The position numbers and the translations under genes are program-made. Below, piece by piece: positions 1 to 9,887 of a DNA stretch of 64,000 nt. How positions within the stretch are numbered: the first letter of the stretch is position 1; each line of letters opens with the position of its first letter. Source of the stretch: Hydrangea macrophylla (Eukaryota; Streptophyta; Magnoliopsida; Cornales; Hydrangeaceae); contig CM066983.1 in NCBI GenBank assembly GCA_033977485.1, positions 65,582,010-65,646,009 of the forward strand. Reading direction: 5' to 3'. Below the pieces are notes generated by a model that searched no databases, was not told the origin of the DNA, and was given only the letters and a program-made list of their open reading frames with translations.

Positions 1-2000
1 TATGTATGTTACATATTTGTGTGCGTGTGTGGGAGACAAGGACGAGACCCACAAGTCACCTCCCAACCACTCCCAACTACTTTCAACCACCCCAACCACT
101 AAAGGTTCCCCCCCTCTTTCTCATATATATAACCAATCTATATCTCACTCTCCCTCTCATTTTTCTTTTTCATTTTCTCTCTATATATCTCTCATCTCTA
201 TCTTGTTTTGGAAGTCAAGAACTTCCATGAAAGCCTAGACTCTAAAGCTTCCTTTTGAAGACCTTCAAGTTATTATTGGAGAAAGGCTATTAGAGGCTAA
301 TTTGTTCCCCTCATCTTGAGGTCTCATTTGGTGTTTCCATTTTTCATTTTGGAGTTCCCTAGCTCAAGCCATGACCTAGGAGAAGAAGGGGGTTTTCTTA
401 TTATTTGTTCTTGGGCTCTTTCAATGCTCTTCTCTTGGACGTCTTATCTCTCTTGCTTTCTTTCTCAAGATCAAGGTAGATTTCATTGTCTACGTGCACT
501 CCTAGTTCTAATTTCATGGTTTGCTATGTGTAGGATTAAACCTAATGCTTCTTAACCTTGTTTTAGAGTTTTTCCTATATTATTTGATGAAGTGTTTTAT
601 GTGCTCTTATGTGACTATTTGACCTTATGCTTTACCTAAATGTTATTTAGTTGCTATGTTTCAATTAAATTAAAGATGCTACAATCTCCCTATTTGTCTA
701 AGTTGTTGGTTATGCTTTACAAGACTTTCACAATTTTTGGTATCTTGAACTACCATGCTTATTTTACAGTATTGAAATCATAGAAATGTCTTTGTTAAAG
801 CATAATCGCATCTAGTAGCATTTCATAGTCGCCAAGTCGGCAAAGCATTCATGGCATTGGCTTGGGATGTATGTTTATTGTTTGAATTCCCATGATTGGG
901 GAATGTCTCTTGAATCCCCGTTTGGGGGTTGTGGTTTGATGAAATTCCGGAAGCGGTTGTGAAGTAAGGAAGGTTGTTTGTGATCCTTAAAACATTCGAA
1001 AATGCAAGGTCATATTCGGTTAGCTACCAGAGATCTTGTATGCTACACTCACGTTTGAGTGGCTTGCTATCCAGTGTGAGAGTGTGTGATTGAGATATTG
1101 AGTTTGGAATGTCTCACAGTTTGGTCATCCAGCTAGTTGCATTGCCACGGCGGCAAAGCATTGCACTGCATGTCATAGCATGATTTAAGAAGTAGTAGTA
1201 CATTTCTACAATGTTTTCTACTAAGCCGTCATGCTTAATGAATCTATAAAACCCCTTTTTCAAGAAATGTTGATTAGGGCAAGGCCCAAAAGTTTTCGAT
1301 GCGTGGCATTCCATTTGAAGATTCCTTACGAGCAAGTCTTAGATTTTGAAAAGAAAACACTTCTTTGTCACAGCTCATGATAAAAGCATTGTTCTATTTG
1401 TAATTCATTATCTTATTCATAGATTAAATTACAAGGATTTATATTTATTCCATAGTAGTTGTAATTAGGCACATGTTTAGCCCATGCTTTATAACTCTTC
1501 TATTAGACTTAATGATCTTGTATATTTGGAGATCCTAGTTATTCCCCTTCTTAATCTTAATCTTGATAGTTGGATCCTCTAGCATCCTTGTTAACTTATG
1601 TTTTTAATACTTGTTAGCAATTCTTAGCCCATGGTTACCCTATTATGGGAAAATCATTACTTTAAATTTCCTAAGGATCGTTTGGTCATATTCCTTCAAA
1701 AACCGCTTTAGTGATAAAGTTTCAAAGCAAACTTCATTACTTGTTACTTTTAAACCTTTGGAGTTTTTTTATACTTCTTTACAAACTTCTTTCAAAACAA
1801 AACTATGTTGTTTGACCCTATTTGACCCGTTTGGTCCTCGTGGGTCAACCCTTGACTTATTGACTTTTCTTTAGAATCCACGTAGGATTTCCCTATGCTT
1901 CCGCCTTGTGGATTGGTTCACGTTGGACTATTTTGTGCTTTACGTTGTATTGTTTGACTCATTGACCTCACCCACGTGGTTCTGTTTTCGGGGCGTTACA
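1..2000 (+). mobile_element. Ty3/gypsy LTR, 5' end outside window
   Basis: Non-coding sequence with a TATA-like core near 120-131 and a terminus typical of plant gypsy LTRs, ending GGGGCGTTACA at 1990-2000. What follows has no primer binding site, so this looks like a solo LTR or a 3' LTR in plus orientation. Its beginning lies outside the window, so length and target duplication cannot be read. Small reading frames inside it show no retroelement domain. The terminus and TATA are seen directly; the solo/3' LTR status is inferred. Confidence 0.6.
119..131 (+). promoter_or_regulatory. TATA-like core in the LTR
   Basis: TCATATATATAAC sits about 25-30 bases before a CT-rich stretch (ATCTCACTCTCCCTCTC), the usual layout of a plant LTR promoter and its start of transcription. 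No experimental start site can be inferred. Confidence 0.4.
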
Positions 2001-3052
2001 TGTGTGTACAAGTTAATTGACAAAAAGTTCCTTCAGATGACTTTTAACATGGGTTGAGTTAAGAGTGGTAGGTCTTATTGTCAAATAGATGCCACTTGGA
2101 TATCACATTTTTTGTGAGAATTTCTTTTTGACCATTTGTGTCTCCATCATTATCAGGATAGCAAATAGGCATGGCTTAATTATGATTTTCTGTTGCTTTG
2201 CATGTCGGCTTAGTTTGGCCTCCATTTTGGTATTTCTCCTTTTTTAAAGCACTTTTTTAGTTAGATATCTCTGATTTTTTTAAAGCTCAGACAACTGTTT
2301 CAGAATGCAGCTCTTTGGTGCTCAATCTAAAGGTTACACTGCATTTTCAGTGTACATGTTAAAATGTAGCTCTCTTTTCTCCTCCCGTGTATGTGTGACT
2401 TTGTGAAGGGAATCATATTTAATTAGAGACCAATATTTGAAAAAGGTTTTAATTTCTTTAATTTTAGCAAACCAATATATTTTCAGCATAAGTTACAGAA
2501 TAATTTTAGTCTTTAAGTTAATTAAGTTTGCCTATTTAAGGGGTTGTTTATTGTAAAGGAAGATGAATTAGAGATGGATGAGAATTGAGTATTGTGTGTT
2601 TGTGAGATCTCTCTTAATCTGTTCTCTTTCCTCTAGTCTAATCCATTTCAACCCCATAATTTTCAAAAAAATTCCAGAAAAGTTTCACACTTTCAGCAAA
2701 TTTTAGAATCAGCCTCAACATTCAAGAAATTCATAATCACCCCAAGCTTAATTTACCAATGTAATCTCAATGGTTACCAGCTCAGAATTATACTCCACAC
2801 ATTGAGATTTTGCATCAAGGCCAAAGACAACTACCAGAAAAGTTCACTCAATGCCAAATTCTAACACTTGTGGGCTGGATTTGGATAATTTCATTGCTTC
2901 TTTGACCAAAAAGAAGTAGAGGGTGAATCAATTACCACGGTTTTAAGGAGAAGAGTCCCTTAGAATCATAAATTTCTAATGAGTCAACAGTTAAAGATTG
3001 TCCCATTTTGATGACCTTTCCCATTAATGGTCATTTGGTTCCTAACGTGAAG
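2001..3052. other. Intergenic AT-rich sequence without a recognised gene
   Basis: No long reading frame, no retroelement motif and no clear terminal repeats were seen. The sequence contains poly(T)/poly(A) tracts and CT-rich patches only. Confidence 0.5.
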
Positions 3053-3545
3053 TAGGGCTGCTTTGGGGCGAGTTGGGTTCAATTTTTTTGTCTATTTGGA
3101 GTTTGGACTCAATCCAAGTTTTAGTGTAGTCTGCCCAAGCTTGGCCAAGCCAACCCAAGCCTGATTTAACTAGTCAAATCCGAGCCCGAATTGCAACAAA
3201 GAAACAACTTCCTTTGAGTATCAAACCTATTTTTTATTTATTCAAAATTTGCAAAAAAAATATACCTATTAATTTAATTTTACTATAAAATCTAACGGAA
3301 TATACTTGTATACAATCCTAAGGCTAAAAAGGTTACATATTAGGATGCATACATATATATATATATGTATAAGTGGGTCAGCTCATGTTATTTAGGTCAT
3401 TAACCTCTTTGCCCAAGCCCGATCCAAATCCAATTTGGACTTGAACCTTCTAGCCTAAACCTGCCCATCGTGCATAAAACAAAGTTGCCCAAGCCCGAGT
3501 AAATTAAGTGTTTGGCTCGGGTTAGACTCGAGTTAGCCTGCCCCA
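3053..3545. mobile_element. hAT-like MITE
   Basis: The left end TAGGGCTGCTTTGGGGCGAG is matched imperfectly, inverted, by the right end TCGAGTTAGCCTGCCCCA. The interior carries repeated CCCAAGCCCGA and CTCGGGTT motifs, as in plant hAT-type MITEs whose ends read TAGGGCTG. A clear 8-bp target duplication was not found, so the exact ends are approximate. Confidence 0.5.
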
Positions 3546-3611
3546 AAAGTTTGAAAAACAAACTTTATGAAGGAAAAGTTTGAAAAACAAACTTTATGAA
3601 GGAAAAGTTTG
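3545..3611. repeat. 29-bp tandem repeat, about 2.3 copies
   Basis: The unit beginning AAAAGTTTGAAAAACAAACT occurs at 3545 and 3574 and restarts at 3603. Each unit holds the inverted pair AAGTTTG/CAAACTT, so each copy can form a short hairpin. It abuts the right end of the hAT-like MITE. Confidence 0.85.
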
Positions 3612-4068
3612 GTGATCAAATGTGATCCATTAATCGATGACCCAATGTAGTTGATTTGATGTTTGTACAATCGCTTGATAACCTGAAGGTCGTAGGATAG
3701 TATTGTGTTTAATTTTAAATGGACAAGAAAAGTATTTGCCTTCTCATTAAATTAATGATTCTAAAATTGTTGGGATTATATCACATGTGGGACAATCCCA
3801 TGGATTTGGATATTATTGATTTGGCTAGATTCCTATTGTGATAAGTTTCCTTTTACATGCGATAGAGTTTTAGTAAGAGTGAATCTCAAGGAATGATATT
3901 GTAACATCAGCCCTTTTATTTGTATTGGTCTATTTATTAATGTATTTCAGTATTTTTGCATTTGTATATGTTAGTTATGATAGTGTATGGATTGACTTTG
4001 ATCATTGTTTATATGGATGTTTATTTCAACCTTTGAACTCTTAGAAGGGTCTTTGAACCAGGAGCCCT

Positions 4069-4115
4069 GAGCACTCGAGGCACCGGAGCGCTCTAGCATC
4101 GCGAGTGCTCGAGCT
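4069..4115. repeat. Cluster of CTCGAG/GCGCTC palindromic motifs (first of two in this LTR)
   Basis: GCACTCGAGGC, GAGCGCTC and GAGTGCTCGAGC lie within 50 bases. A similar cluster occurs at 4987-5048 (GAGCGCTCGAGC, AGCGCTCGAGAG, ATGCTCGAGC) in the same LTR. Comparable TCGA-centred motifs occur in the LTRs of elements 2 and 4. Confidence 0.6.
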
Positions 4116-4161
4116 TAAAAGGAGATGAAAAGACTATTTTGCCCCTGGGCTTGGAAAACTC

Positions 4162-4169
4162 TATAAATA
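4162..4169 (+). promoter_or_regulatory. TATA box of the element 1 LTR
   Basis: TATAAATA, followed by CCCCTGCATTCC and a purine-rich GAGAGAG leader, matches a canonical plant LTR core promoter. Transcription would start near 4195 and run through gag. Confidence 0.55.
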
Positions 4170-4289
4170 CCCCTGCATTCCCGGCATTACTACATTTTAA
4201 CTTTGCATTATAGAGAGGGTCCTTTGAGAGAGAGTTTGAGAACTCATGTCCATACATCTAAATCCTCTTCATAAATACCACTTGCATGT

Positions 4290-4483
4290 AAGGGTAAAAT
4301 CAGTTCGGTTAGGTCGATTTTGGGAGGGTTTTCCTACCGACCGAACGGTTCGGTTCGGTTCGTGTTTAGACCCATTTTTTTGTTCGGTTTTCGGTTTTGC
4401 ACTACACGTATCTTATGGAAACCGATCGAACCGATCGGTTCGATTCGGTGGTTCAGTTTAATCGATTTTTGTTTCACCCCTAT
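4290..4483. mobile_element. hAT-type MITE with 8-bp target duplication
   Basis: A 194-bp element is flanked by the exact 8-bp direct repeat TTGCATGT (4282-4289 and 4484-4491). The ends are inverted: AAGGGTAAAATC on the left and TTGTTTCACCCCTAT on the right. The interior is rich in CGGTTCGGTT and CCGATCGAACCGATCGG, a pattern common in plant hAT MITEs. It is nested in the gypsy 1 LTR, so it inserted later. The 8-bp TSD is the strongest evidence for hAT. Confidence 0.85.
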
Positions 4484-6412
4484 TTGCATGTCTTTTGTTT
4501 CTTGATCAAACACTACACACACACTCATACCTACTTGTATGAAGTCTTGTGGTTGGAGGACTTGAAGGGTCAAGAAGAAATGAAGAGGATCATGGCCTTG
4601 AAGCTTGCATGAAGTTTAATTTTGGAGATCTTGGAGGATCAAGAACACACACACATAATTCTTCACATTTGATCATCCAGATCTTGGTGAGTATACTTAA
4701 TCACTCAAAATTTATATTTTCTCAAGTTTAATCATTACTTATGCTCATGCATGTGACATGCATGAAGATCCATGATCATGTTTGAAGAGATTTTGAAGTT
4801 TATATACATATACATACATTTTGATTATCTAGATTATATAGATCTTAAGTGAGCAATTCTACTCACTCATGAACATGTTTAATATAGTTATATGGATGAT
4901 AAAAGACTATGCATGTGTCATGCATTGAGGCTAAAGCTCATATATATAAGCTGCTAAGACTGTCACTGTTTGAAACTGCATAACTTGAGCGCTCGAGCCT
5001 GTTAAACGGGCCAGATGCAAGCGCTCGAGAGGCGCGAATGCTCGAGCTTAGTAGTACTTGTAAGAATAGTTTACTTTATATATATAATGTGTTATGCTGT
5101 ACCATGAGCTGTGATGGTTGTAACTTGGATTGTGCTTGATATATATGATTGCATGTGCTTATTATAAGTTGTACCTTATGCTGTTAGTGTAGTACTACAG
5201 TAATGCACACTTTCATAAAGAAGAAGAAGAAGAAGATGTTTCTTATCATGATGTCGAGATTAACCGGCAGAACGTGTATGGACGGCGATCAATAACAACA
5301 AGAGCAATAATGTAATGTACTTAAGTACACGACTCTGAGAATAATGTGCTTTAACGATTTGTACGGTGTACGATAATTGTTAATGATTCGATGTAGTTAA
5401 TAACAAATAGTTAATAACAATACGTTCATATCCGTTGGTTTATTCTTTTTGTTCCGTCCGTTCGTTTGATCAAGTGTGAGAAAGAGTAAAGAGTCTGGGT
5501 TCAGTTGTTGAGATGGTTAAACGGTTGTAAGGTGACGATGTCAATATGAGGACGTAAGGCGACGATGACAAGAACGTAACCTAACAGACGTAAGGCGACG
5601 ATATTCAGGCCAACGGCCCTTGTGCCAGATGTATGCAACGAGTCAAGTTCTGAAAGATTGGATCAATGATCCAAAGTGATCTAAGTTGTGCAGATTGAAC
5701 CTGGGGTTCAAAGTAAAGTGTTGAGTTGGTACAGATTGTGCGGATTGTCCAAAGTGATTACTCAATTGATGTTAGTTGTGTTTCCAGAGTTTGAGTCAGT
5801 CAGGGATATTTCCTAACTTACGTGACAATGAGAATAAGATTAAGCAAGGCTTAACTAATGTTTTTAGAAAAAAAGGATAAAAGGGATGTCTTACTTTCTA
5901 AATGGATTAACTAGTGTTTTCTGAGCCCGTTCAGTGTAGTAGGCTTACTCATTCACCTTGCAATAAAGTTGACGACTTTCATGTCATGGATAATCAAACG
6001 TCTAGATTTTGCAGAGTCAGGTTACCCAGATGAGGAGTACGTCGAGGAAGGCTTTGGCTACGCAAGTTAGCTAGCGAGAGTAGAAGACTCTACAGTTATT
6101 ATCTTTTGTTATGTTGAGGCACTAGGTGCCAGTTTTATTATTATCATGATGTAGGGCTTATGCCCAAGATATTATTATTCTCATTTCTTTTCCTCAGTTC
6201 TGTAATAATGAGATTTAAGACTCTGATGTTTAATATTACGTAAGCCTAGAACCGACATGCTTATCATTACTGCCTCCATTTACTGTTTATTGATTTTGTC
6301 TTGGTTTTTTCTTGTATGGACAAGCACGCGATCCTTAAACTAGTCACGTATCTACGGACCCATAAAGGATATTTTAATTTTCCTTATTTTTGGCTTACTC
6401 TGGGGTGTGACA

Positions 6413-6433
6413 GGGATTTTTAGTATCAGAGCC
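6413..6433 (+). other. Primer binding site of gypsy element 1
   Basis: TAGTATCAGAGCC just inside the LTR end matches the initiator-methionine tRNA complement (TGGTATCAGAGC) with one change. It fixes the LTR/internal border and the plus orientation. Confidence 0.75.
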
Positions 6434-6532
6434 ATAGGTTTAGTCGTGCTCGTTGATTGTCCTACACATTTTTGAGCCTTAAGATACCTTGTGCTAGTAC
6501 TGACTATAATATAGTTTCATTTCCAGGACAGC

Positions 6533-7415
6533 ATGGAGCCAGTTTTCATCAAGGATGCATTTCGAGGATATTTCTTGTTTCCCGACCACCTTCAGCTCGT
6601 TAATCCGGAGCAACATCTCCAGAGGGTTAGATTGCGTGTGCAGCAGTTGGTTGAGGATGACTTTTGGAGAGCCATACACATGGACGGTGTCTAGGACTTA
6701 TAGAGGGAGTATACTGAGGCACTACACCGAGTACTCACTCTTTTACGAGTCGACCAGAGATAGAGCTATATTACGAGATATCCCAGAAGATTTTTGCCTG
6801 AGTTGCACATATGCCACCAATTCATGCCGCTCAGCCACCACCACTAGTACAACCAGTATCTCCAGCACCAATCATACCTGAGCCAGAGCAGGGCGATGAT
6901 GACGATGTTGACGCTGACCCCGAGGAGGATCCTATGGTGGAGGGTGACGGAGATGAGGATGATTTTGATGATGAGCCCGAGGATAAGGGAGATCACGATG
7001 ACGATCAGGAGGACGAGCTTGAGGGAGGTGAGGATAGACTTGAGGCCGACCATAAGGATGAGTAGGAGGGAGAGCCAGAGGATGACCTCGACGAGGACGA
7101 CGATTAGGATGATGGTCAGGAGGGGGAGGTCATGCCTATGGATGATGCCGATGGTGAGGAAATCTAGGTAATTCATGTACCTCAGGGTTTTGCTGCAGGA
7201 CCCATCCCACCGCAGTAGGTTCTTGATGGAGGATGCTTAGGGGCAGATGAGCAGGAGCTAGATGTTCAGCCAGGTGTCCGCTTCTTGATATGGCTGATGA
7301 GTTTGACTTGTGGCTGGACTGGGTGCCACCATAGGGGATTGATGTTCCAGCAAATGACCTGCCTCTGTTCGAGTCAGATATGGAAGATTTTTGGGATCGA
7401 ATCCCTATGATCTAG
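6533..7415 (+). pseudogene. Acidic leader ORF upstream of gag (gypsy element 1)
   Basis: Starts MEPVFIKDAFRGYF about 120 bases after the primer binding site and is broken by stops and frameshifts. Three parts can be seen. First is an N-terminal region of about 60-90 residues. Next is a proline-rich linker (PPPLVQPVSPAPIIPEPEQ). Last is a long Asp/Glu tract (about 6890-7170), followed by a conserved-looking end with FESDMEDFWDRI and a stop near 7413. A counterpart occupies the same place in element 3 (27576-28165, minus), starting MDPAQPLFVPDAFGG. I do not recognise a known domain. The function is unknown; an accessory or Gag-associated protein is possible. The gene is clearly decayed here. 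Confidence 0.5.
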
Positions 7416-7557
7416 ATTTTCTTTCTGTGTCAGTTGACTAGGGCATGTAGCCAACTTCCTTTTATGTACATATTGTATATGATTTTGATAGTAGTGGTAT
7501 AGATGTAAATGTGATGTAGATAACCTTACCATACCATACTGTAAATGTTTTTGGCCG

Positions 7558-7579
7558 TATATATATATATATATATATC
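7558..7579. repeat. (TA)n microsatellite
   Basis: Uninterrupted TA dinucleotides lie between the leader ORF and gag of element 1. Confidence 0.85.
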
Positions 7580-7710
7580 AGCAACATGCTTTTGCCTGTT
7601 TTCATCTCTGAGTGGGTTACTTTGAGTGCATGTTTATCTTGCTTTGAGATTATCTATTTCTGCTTCGAGGACTGGTGAGTAACGTTGGGTCACTCGTGTA
7701 GGTTGACGTT

Positions 7711-8640
7711 ATGGCTAACGGGACAACGAATGCAAGGAATCGACAAGAAAGGGCCCCCGTCCTTGAGAACATGGATCCTACGGGAGCATTCAAAGCTTTT
7801 CTACAACGCCTTGGAAATATCGGCGACGATCATTGTGGAAACCGCAACAACGAAAACCACAACAATTGGACTAACCATCAAGCTGTACCTCCACCGCTGA
7901 TCACGGGAGACAAGATACTTGAGAGATTCAAAGCTCTGCGCCTCAATACATTTGATGGGACTGGTGAAGCCTGTCAAGTTGAGAAGTGGTTAAGGAATAT
8001 GGATCGTATTTTTGAAAGGATGAGGTACGACGAAGAAGAGAAGCGTCGTTTAGCTACCTTCCAGCTCACTTGTGCTGCTGACGATTGGTGGGAGTCCGAG
8101 AAAGTAACGATAGGAGTTGAAGCATCAGAGAGGATGATGTGGATTGAGTTTAGAAATAAGTTTTTAGAGAAGCACTTCTCTGAGAAGGAGAAGGATCAAA
8201 GAGAAAGGGAGTTTATGGACTTGACCCAGGGCAACATGACAGTGCGCGAGTACACTATGCAAGTCGACAGGTTATATCATTTTGCCCAGGATCAGATAGA
8301 TACTTTATAGAAGAAGATCAAGAGGTACCATAGAGGGTTGAATCCCCATTTATGCCATATGACGTTGGGGCATCTGAGTACGACATTTGAAGCATTAGTG
8401 AGATTGGCGTTCGGATTGGAGAAAGATGGATGCCAAGGACCTAAGCAATTGGTTATCCGACCCCCTGTGAGAGAAAATTTTATGACAAGACCCCCGGGTT
8501 GCTTTCATGGGACAAAGAGGACTTGGAATGGAGAGAAGAAGCCTCAGACGACGTTTAAGACCAAAAATTCTGACTATTTTCTCTTTTTTATTGTGTGTCA
8601 GATCGAGGATAGAGGAAAAAGGGTGGGTAAACCGTAGGAT
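7711..8640 (+). pseudogene. gag of gypsy element 1, truncated
   Basis: Gag is the structural protein that assembles the retrotransposon particle. The frame begins MANGTTNARNRQERAPV and contains the retrotransposon gag core (LNTFDGTGEACQVEKWLRNM, RLATFQLTCAADDWWES, FRNKFLEKHF, EFMDLTQGNMTVREYTMQV). A stop at 8308-8310 interrupts it, and the frame then resumes with GLNPHLCHMTLGHLSTTFEALV and RPPVRENF. The similarity ends near 8570, before any CCHC zinc knuckle. The start is chosen because the homologous gag of element 3 begins at the same kind of methionine (MAGRPRRNRN). Clearly non-functional. Confidence 0.85.
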
Positions 8641-8897
8641 TAAATCGGGTGGCTGAAATTGTCTAATTTTTAGTGGACGGTTATGATCAATAATGTTAGA
8701 TGAGGCTTTAGTTAGGACCCTTGGATCAATGTTTTTTGTCCTTCAAGCCCTTTGTTACCATTAATGAGGTGGGGCTTTTAAGCCATTTTTTCTTTTTTCT
8801 CCGCCAATTTAATGTATGTATGTGTTATAAAAAAAAAATTGTGTCTATGTGCTTTTAGATATTTACCAGGTACCATTAATTTCTTTCTATTAATTTA

Positions 8898-9878
8898 GGG
8901 CAAATTATACTGACCTCCCCTGAGGTATCTGATAATTACAGGGATCTCCCCTGTGTATTCTAAAATTACACTCACCTCCCTTCTATTTTGGAAATGACTA
9001 TTATACAGGACAAATCATCAAAAAAAAAAAAATTATATCCTACCTCTTGAAAATGGAAAAAAAATATCAAAAAAATGTCGACTAAATTTCAGTATATATA
9101 TACCAAATCAAACTTTTACTAATTTTTTTAAAAAAAATATCAATAGCAATTTAAAAACATAAAATATAATCAACAAAATTATCTACTACCACTTAAAATG
9201 AAAAGAATAATAGCAATAATGGAAAAAAAAAAAAAAAAAACATCAACAATTTTTTTAAAAAAATGAATAGTTAATTATGTTATATTTTTGTCTGCTTGAT
9301 TTATACAACAATATGCTCAGTGGAGTCTTATATATAGACCAGGGCAATGCCCGTGCAAGGCGTGTACTAATTTTGTTTCATGGGAGTAGTTCATTTACAA
9401 TGTTGGGAGCAAGTTCACAATTTTAAAAATATAAAGTAGACAAAAATACAATATAACTATTCATTTTTTTAAAAAAAAATTTGCTTTTTTTTTAAAAAAA
9501 GTTGTTTTTTTTTTTTTTTCATTATTGTTATTATTCTTTTCATTTTAAAGTGGCAGTAGATAATATTGTTGATGATTTTTATATTTTTTATATTACTGTT
9601 GACATTTTTTTAAAGAAAAATTAGTAAAAACTTGATTTGGTATATACTGAAATATTGTCGATGATTTATAGATTTTTTTTTCATAATTGTTAATATACAT
9701 ATATATATATACATATATATTTCTTCATTTTTAAAAGGCAGTGGATAATTTTTTTTGTTGATTTACCAAGGGTATAACAATCATTTCAAAATATAAGTGA
9801 GGTGAGTGTAATTTTGAAAACACAAGGGAGGTCCTGGTAATTGTAAGATACCTCGGGGAAGGTCAATGTAATTTGCCC
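8898..9878. mobile_element. MULE-like fold-back element with 9-bp target duplication
   Basis: The ends are GGGCAAATTATACTGACCTC on the left and its inverted counterpart ending ATGTAATTTGCCC on the right, flanked by the exact 9-bp direct repeat ATTAATTTA (8889-8897 and 9879-9887). A 9-bp TSD is the hallmark of Mutator-like elements. The inverted similarity does not stop at the termini. It continues inward through A-rich and T-rich tracts and matching pieces such as TGAAAAGAATAATAGCAATAATG against CATTATTGTTATTATTCTTTTCA, leaving an unpaired centre of about 150 bases (9290-9435). No transposase is encoded. Confidence 0.88.
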
Positions 9879-9887
9879 ATTAATTTA

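Larger units (their letters stand above)
3900..6412 (+). repeat. 5' LTR of gypsy element 1
   Basis: The right end is firm: CTGGGGTGTGACA ends at 6412 and is followed at once by a primer binding site. The proposed left end TGTAACATCAGCCC at 3900 is a guess from the TG rule. The LTR contains a TATA box (4162), a nested hAT MITE (4290-4483), and two clusters of TCGA-centred palindromes (about 4069-4115 and 4987-5048). Its last 55 or so bases match the end of the element 3 LTR. Confidence 0.6.
3900..8640 (+). mobile_element. Ty3/gypsy element 1, 3' truncated
   Basis: 5' LTR, primer binding site, acidic leader ORF and gag are present in plus orientation. The element stops within or just after gag near 8570-8640: no protease, reverse transcriptase, integrase or 3' LTR follows. 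Gag and the leader ORF resemble those of the minus-strand insert at 25594-30233, so both belong to one lineage (chromovirus/Tekay-like by gag style and LTR length, which is an inference). The left limit depends on the uncertain LTR start. Confidence 0.7.

Noticed and set aside
3768..3905. Possible short copia or TRIM LTR starting TGTTGGGATTATATC and ending TTGTAACA
   Set aside because: Only the ends look right; no second copy, primer site or target duplication was found. It may instead be the flank of the gypsy 1 LTR.
6844..7176. Antisense hydrophobic frame (ILIVVLVEVILWLSLLLILM) that looks like a membrane protein
   Set aside because: It is the complement of the GAT/GAC-rich acidic tract of the leader ORF, so its hydrophobicity is a composition effect.
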